The notes under the pieces are model-generated. The model ran no database searches. It was given only the letters and a program-made list of their open reading frames with translations, and was not told the DNA's origin. Positions 1 through 5,252 of a stretch of 5,333 bases of DNA are shown here, piece after piece (position 1 is the first letter of the stretch; every line of letters starts with the position of its first letter). The DNA is from an uncultured Bacilli bacterium (GTDB lineage Bacteria; Bacillota_I; Bacilli_A; RF39; UBA660). The DNA is taken from positions 1 through 5,333 of the forward strand of contig CALVUV010000089.1 in the NCBI GenBank assembly GCA_944363685.1, written 5' to 3'. The translations under genes were made by a program, and so were the position numbers.

Positions 1-722
1 ATTATAATAGATAATAACACTAATAAAGTATCAGGCTCTATTCCTACAGCTTTAAACTCATTATTAAAGATTAATAGTCCTCCTACTATAAGGATTAAAG
101 ATATTATAAAAGATATAACAGATTTCTTTTTAGTAGATTTACTCTTTTCATTAAAAGAATCTAAGTATAATAAATCATGTATTTTAAGTCGTTTAATTCT
201 TCTTTTAGTTAAAAATAATACTACTAGATATATAAGTAAGAAATATCCTAAAGAAAGAAGAAAAGGTACTAAATAATCAGTAGGTAATTTAACAGCATAT
301 GGAGCGTTAAAGATATTTAAGATAATACTAGATATGATTGTACTAAGTAAAATACCTACAAAGAATGATAATATTAAAGATATAAAACCTAGTATCAAGT
401 TTTCTAATACAAACATAAGAGATATATCTTTTTTACTAATACCAAGTAATAGATAAAGTCCAAACTCTTTACTACGTCTTTTAAAGATAAATTTAATCAT
501 ATAATTAATTAAAAATCCTAAGACAAAACAAACTATTAAACTAACAAAAACAACCGCGATACGAAAGTTTTTCATCATATCTGCTAAATCAAGAATATCT
601 TTAGAGTTAGAGATAAGATTAAAAGAAAACATAAGGGAAAATGCTATAGTTATAGTAACTATATAAATTAAATAGTCTTTAATACTTCTTTTAGCATTAG
701 AAAAACTAAGTTTAAAAAGCAT
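1..722 (-). CDS. BceB-like FtsX-family ABC transporter permease, partial (3' end off window)
   Basis: This is the membrane subunit of an ABC transporter of the bacitracin/antimicrobial-peptide resistance (BceAB) type. The visible 240 codons have no stop; the remainder lies beyond the left edge (BceB-type permeases are usually 600 residues or more). The N-terminus MLFKLSFSNAKRSIKDYLIY is typical of the family. Predicted membrane segments lie at about residues 18-37, 54-76, 101-137 (probably two) and 149-172, with another starting near 202. The cytoplasmic motif RRSKEFGLYLLLGISKKDI (82-100) between the second and third segments is the characteristic FtsX-domain signature of this group. The ATG overlaps the stop of the upstream ATPase as TAATG, and its Shine-Dalgarno GGAGGAG lies inside the last ATPase codons, so the two are translationally coupled. 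The large extracytoplasmic sensing domain expected in BceB would be encoded off the window. Substrate is not determinable; peptide antibiotic defence is inferred from family. Confidence 0.9.
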   Translation of the reverse strand, partial: MLFKLSFSNAKRSIKDYLIYIVTITIAFSLMFSFNLISNSKDILDLADMMKNFRIAVVFVSLIVCFVLGFLINYMIKFIFKRRSKEFGLYLLLGISKKDISLMFVLENLILGFISLILSFFVGILLSTIISSIILNIFNAPYAVKLPTDYLVPFLLSLGYFLLIYLVVLFLTKRRIKRLKIHDLLYLDSFNEKSKSTKKKSVISFIISLILIVGGLLIFNNEFKAVGIEPDTLLVLLSII

Positions 723-1477
723 TATTTTAAATCTCCTCCAAGTAATGTTAAAACATCTATAATCTCATCATAAAACTCTCCTCTTGTCTTCTTACCTTTG
801 ATTATTTCATTAAATATCTTTCCATCTTTAATAAATAAAACCCTATTTGCAAAACTTGCTGAAAAAGCATCGTGAGTAACCATCAAAATAGTAGCATTTA
901 ACTCTTCATTCATCTCTTTAAAAGTTTCTAGTAGAACTCTAGCATTACGCGAATCTAAGGCTCCAGTAGGTTCATCCGCAAGTATTAGTTTAGGATTGTT
1001 GATAAGGGCTCTTGCACTAGCACATCTTTGTTTTTGTCCTCCACTTACTTCATAAGGATATTTATTTAATATATCCTCAATACCTAGTTTTTTACTAATA
1101 TCTAAAACTAAATTATCTGTTTTTTCTTTATCTTCTTTATTGATTATAAGAGATAAGGCAATATTTTCTTTTATAGTTAATGTATCTAGTAAATTAAAGT
1201 CTTGAAAAACAAAACCAAGATTTTCTTTTCTAAAGTTAGATAACTCTTCTTCTGTTAAATTAGTAATATCAACTCCATTAATAATGATATTTCCACTAGT
1301 AACAGAATCTATTGTAGATATTGTATTAAGTAAAGTAGTTTTACCACTACCACTTGCACCCATAATAGCAAGAAACTCATTATCATTAACTGTAAATGAT
1401 ATATTATTTAAAGCTTTAGTAATATTAGTATTATTACCATAATATTTTTTCAAATTATTAACTTTTAAAACTTCCAT
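722..1477 (-). CDS. BceA-like ABC transporter ATP-binding protein
   Basis: This is the cytoplasmic ATPase that would power the adjacent FtsX-type permease. It is complete at 251 residues, the usual length for the BceA/MacB-like class. Visible motifs in order are Walker A GASGSGKTT (40-48), Q-loop FQDFNLL around Q92, ABC signature VSGGQKQR (144-151), Walker B LILADE (164-169, catalytic E169), D-loop GALD (172-175) and H-loop H202 in MVTHD. The stretch ASARALINNPKLILADEPTG is typical of peptide-resistance ATPases. The ATG is supported by a purine-rich Shine-Dalgarno GGAAGGAAG about 7 bases upstream. The gene overlaps the permease start by 2 bases. A hairpin separates it from the gene upstream, and an extended -10 lies just before it, so it probably starts its own transcript. 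BceAB genes usually accompany a BceRS-type two-component system; none is in the window. The substrate (bacitracin, lantibiotic, other) cannot be read from the sequence, so no gene symbol is given. Confidence 0.95.
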   Translation of the reverse strand: MEVLKVNNLKKYYGNNTNITKALNNISFTVNDNEFLAIMGASGSGKTTLLNTISTIDSVTSGNIIINGVDITNLTEEELSNFRKENLGFVFQDFNLLDTLTIKENIALSLIINKEDKEKTDNLVLDISKKLGIEDILNKYPYEVSGGQKQRCASARALINNPKLILADEPTGALDSRNARVLLETFKEMNEELNATILMVTHDAFSASFANRVLFIKDGKIFNEIIKGKKTRGEFYDEIIDVLTLLGGDLK

Positions 1478-1498
1478 ACAAATCTTCCTTCCAATAAA

Positions 1499-1507
1499 AC
1501 TATATCA
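1499..1507 (-). promoter_or_regulatory. Possible extended -10 promoter for the ABC transporter operon
   Basis: On the minus strand TGATATAGT fits an extended -10 (TGnTATAAT) with one mismatch. No convincing -35 lies 17 bases upstream, as expected for extended -10 promoters. Transcription would start close to the Shine-Dalgarno of the ATPase gene, giving a very short leader. The region that would hold the -35 is occupied by the hairpin at 1512-1537, so termination of the upstream gene and initiation of this operon are packed together. Moderate to low confidence, from sequence alone. Confidence 0.35.
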
Positions 1508-1508
1508 C

Positions 1509-1537
1509 AAAAAAACTGTAAAATTTATTACAGTTTT
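1509..1537 (-). terminator. Probable intrinsic terminator of the 565-residue surface protein gene
   Basis: A perfect 10-bp inverted repeat (AAAACTGTAA / TTACAGTTTT) with a 6-base loop begins 15 bases after the stop codon of the surface protein. On the minus strand its right arm runs into seven consecutive T residues, the layout of a Rho-independent terminator. The stem has only two G-C pairs among ten, so it would be weak by general standards but is ordinary for so AT-rich a genome. Its core, CTGTAA-N6-TTACAG, is also a symmetric dyad just upstream of the transporter's -10, so an operator role is possible. Confidence 0.6.
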
Positions 1538-1552
1538 GTTAGATTAAATTAT

Positions 1553-3250
1553 TTATTCAATCACATATGGATTTGAGGCAGTTCCATCACCTGATGGGAA
1601 TCCGTTATCAGTAGTCACATTGATAACTGGACGCACGGCGCCGCTACTATCAACACCGTCGTTATACAGAAACTCAAACTCAACCCAAACAATAGCATAA
1701 CCATCACTGAAACCGGCCGGCGACATACTCCAATACCACATATTAGATGAACCTGGATTTAAATAACTATCTGTTTCGACTCCTATATTTTCTCCTGCAA
1801 AAACTAATTCATCTGCTGTTATTAATCCTGCTTTTAATCTATAACTTCCTCCATAACTCTCTGTTGTACTTGGACATTTTAAGATTGGACTATTTGGTTT
1901 AGCAAAACTTGTAGCAGATTGCCCCAACCTATCATAACTTGCAAATGCTGTATAATCACCCAAATCAGGAAAACCATAATCTGTTTCTAATTTATATCCA
2001 CTACTATCACTACAGAATCTTCCTCCAATTACTTTACTATCATATACAGTATTTCCTAATGCATTCTTATACCATGTATCTACTTCTTTCTTTATAAAAC
2101 TATTCACGCCATTATCATAAGTATATCCACTATATTTAGGATCATTTCTCTCTAAATTATATTGTGCATATCCTACTGCAAATGAATCGACTAAATCACT
2201 ATTATCAGGATTAACACTTGTTCCATTATAAATTAATCTTAAACTTCCATCTCCATTTACTCTTATTATCTTCCAATACATCTTATCTCCTGCTGATGCT
2301 AATTTAACCCTAACACAATTTTCACTACTTCCATTATATTCGGTACAACTATCTAAACTTTGATAATAGTAGTCATACCTACCTTGATACACATAATAAT
2401 CACTCGCATATTCTCCAAATTGAACGTTGTTATTATCTACATTTCCTCTAAAATAATAACTTGTTCCATCTTCATCTTCTGCACTATATAAACCATTTGT
2501 TACATATTCTGGATTAGTAGATTGACTGCCACTACTCATATCAAGATATCCTCCATTACTTGCATAATTAAACATATTTGTAGTCTCTTCTTGTAACTCA
2601 TTATCTTCTAGTATCTCTTGGGTAGTTAAAGGTACATACTTATCTCCTGCTTGTCCATAAACATTTATTCTTACACTAAATGTTAATCCTCCTCCATCTC
2701 CCTGAGGATTATAACTTTCATCAACATACATTCTTAGTCTATAGTTATTACTCTCACTAGAGTTCATGCTACTTGTATATAAACTCATCTCATTTGCTGG
2801 TCTTCCTGTATAATTATTACTTGTTGTTTCTTCGCTATATACTTCTGGTACCATTAAGGCTTCTTCTGTTCCATCTTCATTTAATTTAGTTAGATATAAC
2901 TTTATATATTTACCATCTATTGTATTTCCATCTTCCTTTTTAGCAGATATTTCATAATTAATATTTGTATTACCTGTTATCGTACTACTTATATTAAAAT
3001 CAAAATGCTCTCCTGGAGTTAATCTTACTGTTCCTGTCTTATCTGTTGTAGGTAATGCTCCATTTAAAGTTATTCCATTACTTGTTTCTGTATACTTCAT
3101 AGTAATCGCACCACTTGTTATAGAGTTTTCTGTCTCTCCAACTCCTCCATACCTAAATGCTGCATAACTTGTTCCTACTATTATTACTATCATTAATAGT
3201 ACTAATACTCCTATTATAATTATCTCTTTTCTTTTATTTTTCTCTTTCAT
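1553..3250 (-). CDS. Exported TasA/camelysin-like protein with C-terminal variable lectin-like domain; likely DGR target
   Basis: This 565-residue protein is predicted to be exported and displayed outside the cell. A basic N-terminus (MKEKNKRKE) and hydrophobic core (10-25) lead to GTSYA-AF, closely resembling the SipW-dependent signal of TasA (GGTWA-AF); cleavage would follow A30. The next stretch, ending SITSGAITMKY, and residues to about 200 fit a TasA/camelysin-like beta-sandwich. A Tyr/Asn/Ser-rich linker (about 205-320) leads to a second domain from YWKIIRVNGDGSLRLIYNG (325-343) to the end, holding LITADEL, WYWSMSPAGF (505-514) and VRPVIN (539-544). That pattern resembles C-type-lectin-fold families such as DUF6273, DUF1566 or FGE-sulfatase; the exact family is uncertain. 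Cysteines are C302, C312, C413 and C459. Codons 505-543 are GC-rich and adenine-poor, unlike the rest, and look like a DGR variable repeat. The ATG is preceded by AAGGGAGA about 10 bases upstream. It has its own -10 and a terminator, so it is probably monocistronic. Ligand unknown. Confidence 0.9.
   Translation of the reverse strand: MKEKNKRKEIIIIGVLVLLMIVIIVGTSYAAFRYGGVGETENSITSGAITMKYTETSNGITLNGALPTTDKTGTVRLTPGEHFDFNISSTITGNTNINYEISAKKEDGNTIDGKYIKLYLTKLNEDGTEEALMVPEVYSEETTSNNYTGRPANEMSLYTSSMNSSESNNYRLRMYVDESYNPQGDGGGLTFSVRINVYGQAGDKYVPLTTQEILEDNELQEETTNMFNYASNGGYLDMSSGSQSTNPEYVTNGLYSAEDEDGTSYYFRGNVDNNNVQFGEYASDYYVYQGRYDYYYQSLDSCTEYNGSSENCVRVKLASAGDKMYWKIIRVNGDGSLRLIYNGTSVNPDNSDLVDSFAVGYAQYNLERNDPKYSGYTYDNGVNSFIKKEVDTWYKNALGNTVYDSKVIGGRFCSDSSGYKLETDYGFPDLGDYTAFASYDRLGQSATSFAKPNSPILKCPSTTESYGGSYRLKAGLITADELVFAGENIGVETDSYLNPGSSNMWYWSMSPAGFSDGYAIVWVEFEFLYNDGVDSSGAVRPVINVTTDNGFPSGDGTASNPYVIE
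1622..1738 (-). other. Putative diversity-generating retroelement variable repeat (VR)
   Basis: This covers codons 505-543 of the surface protein. In codons 515-537, 19 of 23 end in T or C and none ends in A, although A-ending codons dominate the rest of the gene. The deduced series at 515-518, 520, 523, 525, 527, 529-532 and 534-537 is AGT, GAT, GGT, TAT, ATT, GTT, TTT, TTT, TAT, AAC, GAC, GGT, GAT, AGT, AGC, GGC. Each is AAT or AAC with adenines replaced, exactly what adenine-specific mutagenic retrohoming yields. Between them sit codons that look fixed: W522 TGG, E524 and E526 GAG, L528 CTG, V533 GTT, A538 GCC. Adenine is about one base in six here on the coding strand. The flanks are GC-rich (CCGGCCGG near 1714-1721, GGCGCC near 1638-1643). 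A position at the end of a lectin-like domain matches known VRs. The template and reverse transcriptase are not in the window, so boundaries are approximate. Confidence 0.75.
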
Positions 3251-3304
3251 AATAAATAATTCTCCCTTACTACTTATTCTTATCTAGATTACTTATATTT
3301 TGAC

Positions 3305-3310
3305 ATTATA
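3305..3310 (-). promoter_or_regulatory. -10 element of a likely promoter for the surface protein gene
   Basis: A perfect TATAAT on the minus strand lies 54 bases upstream of the surface protein ATG, a reasonable leader length. No good TTGACA-like -35 is found at 16-18 bases; that position falls in the hairpin at 3313-3340. In AT-rich DNA a TATAAT can occur by chance, so confidence is limited. Confidence 0.35.
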
Positions 3311-3340
3311 AAAAGAATAGAATACACCTACTCTATTCTT
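3311..3340 (-). terminator. Possible intrinsic terminator downstream of the recombinase operon
   Basis: The minus strand carries AAGAATAGA, a 10-base loop, then TCTATTCTT followed by further Ts (CTTTTTA), a 9-bp perfect stem ending in a five-T run. The stem is A/T-rich and the T-run short, so strength is doubtful. It lies about 160 bases after the recombinase stop codon and directly before the TATAAT of the surface protein gene, the same hairpin-then-promoter arrangement as at 1499-1537. Confidence 0.4.
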
Positions 3341-3356
3341 CTTACACAAGAAAAGA

Positions 3357-3373
3357 AAGTAATTTTATTACTT
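3357..3373 (-). promoter_or_regulatory. Small hairpin with T-rich tail (possible attenuator or weak terminator)
   Basis: On the minus strand AAGTAAT-AAA-ATTACTT forms a 7-bp perfect stem with a 3-base loop, followed by the T-rich TCTTTTCTT. A second TTACTT lies about 30 bases upstream, inside the short ORF at 3383-3430, and could pair with the same AAGTAA arm, giving two mutually exclusive structures as in attenuators. The stem has one G-C pair, so thermodynamic support is weak. Confidence 0.25.
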
Positions 3374-3382
3374 AAGTTATGG

Positions 3383-3430
3383 TTAAATAGCCCCCCTCCA
3401 AGTAACATATTGTAAACATAGTCTTCTCAT
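3383..3430 (-). CDS. Possible 15-codon leader peptide ORF
   Basis: The ORF reads MRRLCLQYVTWRGAI and ends at TAA. It is notable only because its ATG is preceded at 8 bases by a good Shine-Dalgarno (AAGGAAGAAGG), and because it sits ahead of two hairpins and the surface protein gene. An overlapping frame also gives a 15-codon ORF (MFTICYLEGGYLTIT), which shows how easily such ORFs arise by chance. No family is recognised, and it may not be translated. Confidence 0.2.
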   Translation of the reverse strand: MRRLCLQYVTWRGAI

Positions 3431-3498
3431 ATTTTTTACCTTCTTCCTTATCTTTATCTATAACAATAATAACACAAAATAGAAGTACTGAGCAACTA

Positions 3499-4386
3499 TT
3501 ATTTTTTCACTCTAGGAAAACTATGTAAATATACATCTTTTAATCTATCATTAGTAATATGTGTATATATCTGAGTAGAAGAAATACTTTCATGTCCTAA
3601 TAATTCTTTAACTGATAATATATCACAACCTTCATTTAAAAGATGCGTTGCAAAAGAATGTCTTAACATATGAGGAGATATATTTTTATGAAGAGAAGTT
3701 CTCTTAATTAAATTACTAAGTATATATCTAATACCTCTTTCAGTTATATTTCTCCCTTGATTATTTAAAATTAAATAATCACTATTAAATTTATTTAATT
3801 TTTTATAACTATCATTTAAATACATATTTAAAATATCACTAGCATATTCTCCATAGTTAACGATTCGCTCCTTACTACCTTTACCATGTATTAAAATAGT
3901 TCTTTCACTCTTATTAATATCTTTTAATCTTATCTTAACTAATTCCCCTACTCTTATCCCCGTTGCATAAAGCAATTCAAGTATTAATCTATCTCTTTGA
4001 CCTAAAGTAGTCTTTAAATCAGGAACATTAAACAATTCTTCTAATTCATTATATTCAAAGTATCTTGGTAATTTCTGTTCTTTCTTAGGTGATGATATTA
4101 AATTAAATAAATTAGTATTAACTCTATTATTATTACACAAATATTTATAATAACTTCTAAGAGCACTAAGTTTTCTACTAATAGAAGTAGACTTCTCATG
4201 TTTTTCTTCTTTTAAATAAGCAAGATATAATCTAATATCACTATATTCAAGTTTTAAATAATTAATAGACTCTCTTTCTAAGTACTCTAAAAACTCTTCT
4301 ATATCTTTTTTATAATTATCTACTGTATAACAAGAATAATGTCTTTCATATTCTAAATACTCTAAATATCTATCTAATTCCTTCAT
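3499..4386 (-). CDS. xerC: XerC-like tyrosine recombinase
   Basis: This is a site-specific DNA recombinase of the tyrosine family. Its 295 residues are the usual size for XerC/XerD, which act as a pair at the chromosomal dif site to resolve dimers. The N-terminal SAM-like DNA-binding domain covers about residues 1-85. The catalytic domain holds the full set of active residues: R145 in YATGIRVGEL, K169 in HGKGSKER, H239 and R242 in PHMLRHSFATHLL, H265 in LLGHESI and nucleophile Y274 in STQIYTHI. ITERGIRYIL and PHMLRHSFATHLLNEG look closer to XerC/CodV than XerD, but the tail (RLKDVYLHSFPR) also resembles XerD, so the paralogue is a best guess. The ATG overlaps the TGA of the upstream gene as ATGA, indicating translational coupling; the Shine-Dalgarno is weak (GGAAG). 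A housekeeping role is likeliest. A role in moving nearby DNA is possible, but no recombination site was identified here. Confidence 0.9.
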   Translation of the reverse strand: MKELDRYLEYLEYERHYSCYTVDNYKKDIEEFLEYLERESINYLKLEYSDIRLYLAYLKEEKHEKSTSISRKLSALRSYYKYLCNNNRVNTNLFNLISSPKKEQKLPRYFEYNELEELFNVPDLKTTLGQRDRLILELLYATGIRVGELVKIRLKDINKSERTILIHGKGSKERIVNYGEYASDILNMYLNDSYKKLNKFNSDYLILNNQGRNITERGIRYILSNLIKRTSLHKNISPHMLRHSFATHLLNEGCDILSVKELLGHESISSTQIYTHITNDRLKDVYLHSFPRVKK

Positions 4387-5174
4387 ATTTTTCTTCCAGT
4401 ATTATCTCCATAAGCTTCTTCTAATTCATCCTCTTCTAAAAACTCTTCATCTTCTTTATAAGTACCATCATCATAATAAATTATACCTTCTTCTTTATCA
4501 TTACCATAGTCATTAGTACTATCATTAGGTCTATAAACTACATCAGAAGTATTAACTTCCATAGGTCTCTCATAATTACTATTTCTAACATTCATATTAG
4601 AAACAAAAGATTTATCTTTACCAGTAAGATATTTTCTAAAAACATTATACTCTCTAAACCAATCTTTAATCATAGTATAATCATCAGATACTTCACTACT
4701 ATCACTTTCTATATATCTTCTAATTATAAAAGCATAATTATCATCAAAAGTACTATTAACTGCCCCAACATCTTTTGTTTCTACTAACTCTTCTACATCT
4801 TTCCATAAATCAGATAATAATTTATTATTACCAGTAATATAATCAACTGTTCTAGGTCCATTAGGAGATTTTATTGTTTTCTTTCTTATAGAATTAATTA
4901 AATCAACTAACTCTTTATTATTAAAAATAATAGTTCTATAAAAACTTCTCCCATCATTATTAGTAACTCTAATAGAAAAATGATTTTTATATTTATAATT
5001 ATCTTTTATCATGATTTCAAAATCACTTTTAGTAGTACTAGCAGTAAATTTATCTATATCTTTAAGAGAGTTAAAAGTAACTCCAGGAATTTTAATAACT
5101 TCTTCTTCTCTATATTTATTACCTTTAGCATATCTATCATAATAAGAACCAACTATATCATATTTATAAGCCAC
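4383..5174 (-). CDS. Hypothetical soluble protein with acidic C-terminal tail, in operon with XerC-like recombinase
   Basis: I do not recognise the family. From the preferred start the product has 263 residues beginning MAYKYDIVGSYYDRYAKG. It has no signal peptide or membrane segment, so it should be cytoplasmic. It is rich in Asp, Asn, Tyr, Lys and Ser. The first two thirds look globular (FSIRVTNNDGRSFYRTIIF, LLSDLWKDVEELVE). The last ~40 residues are strongly acidic (KEDEEFLEEDELEEAYGD) and probably disordered. The start is chosen at the GTG of 5174. The sequence AGAGAGGATGTGAT matches the anti-Shine-Dalgarno complement at 12 of 14 positions and places this GTG 8 bases beyond the core. A GTG three codons earlier (5183) would give 266 residues but sits inside that ribosome-binding site. 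The stop overlaps the recombinase ATG by four bases, so the two are probably co-expressed. A helper or regulator of the recombinase is conceivable but unproven. Confidence 0.85.
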   Translation of the reverse strand: MAYKYDIVGSYYDRYAKGNKYREEEVIKIPGVTFNSLKDIDKFTASTTKSDFEIMIKDNYKYKNHFSIRVTNNDGRSFYRTIIFNNKELVDLINSIRKKTIKSPNGPRTVDYITGNNKLLSDLWKDVEELVETKDVGAVNSTFDDNYAFIIRRYIESDSSEVSDDYTMIKDWFREYNVFRKYLTGKDKSFVSNMNVRNSNYERPMEVNTSDVVYRPNDSTNDYGNDKEEGIIYYDDGTYKEDEEFLEEDELEEAYGDNTGRKI

Positions 5175-5178
5175 ACAT

Positions 5179-5192
5179 ATCACATCCTCTCT
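5179..5192 (-). promoter_or_regulatory. Extended Shine-Dalgarno that decides the GTG start at 5174
   Basis: AGAGAGGATGTGAT on the minus strand matches the complement of the 16S rRNA 3' end (AGAAAGGAGGTGAT) at 12 of 14 positions. It overlaps the upstream in-frame GTG at 5183, which is therefore an unlikely start. Confidence 0.6.
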
Positions 5193-5196
5193 TTAA

Positions 5197-5226
5197 ATTA
5201 TATCAAAAAAGCTTTACAAAGTACAA
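5197..5226 (-). promoter_or_regulatory. Promoter of the hypothetical-xerC operon
   Basis: On the minus strand TGATATAAT (5197-5205) is a perfect extended -10. TTGTAC (5221-5226) lies 18 bases upstream as a poor -35 (3 of 6). Transcription would begin near 5190, next to the Shine-Dalgarno, giving a very short leader. This is the best promoter in the window. Confidence 0.6.
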
Positions 5227-5252
5227 TTTTTTTGTTATCATATCATTGTATC

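Larger units (their letters stand above)
3251..3498. other. Intergenic region between the recombinase operon and the surface protein gene
   Basis: This 248-bp gap has no long ORF on either strand. Read on the minus strand it contains, in order, a short ORF of 15 codons (3383-3430), a 7-bp hairpin (3357-3373), a 9-bp hairpin with a short T-run (3311-3340), a TATAAT (3305-3310) and the AAGGGAGA Shine-Dalgarno of the surface protein. A G-run (GGAGGGGGGC, about 3389-3398 by complement) stands out against the A/T-rich background. No known riboswitch or T-box consensus was recognised. Confidence 0.6.

Noticed and set aside
1622..1738. The GC-rich segment as recent horizontal transfer or an assembly chimera
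   Set aside because: The segment is in frame, ends a conserved domain (W-x-W-S-M-S-P ... VRPVIN) at the expected place, and its bias is specifically NNY codons with adenine loss, which retroelement mutagenesis explains better.
3383..3410. Riboswitch, T-box or second variable/template repeat at the G-rich block GGAGGGGGGC
   Set aside because: No match to consensus elements I know (T-box, SAM, purine, preQ1, c-di-GMP), and no similarity to the VR sequence, so it cannot serve as the template repeat.
5221..5251. Terminator hairpin between the repeat array and the operon promoter (TACAAT / ATTGTA)
   Set aside because: Only a 6-bp A/T stem with a loop of about 18 bases and no T-run in the right place; it does not look functional.
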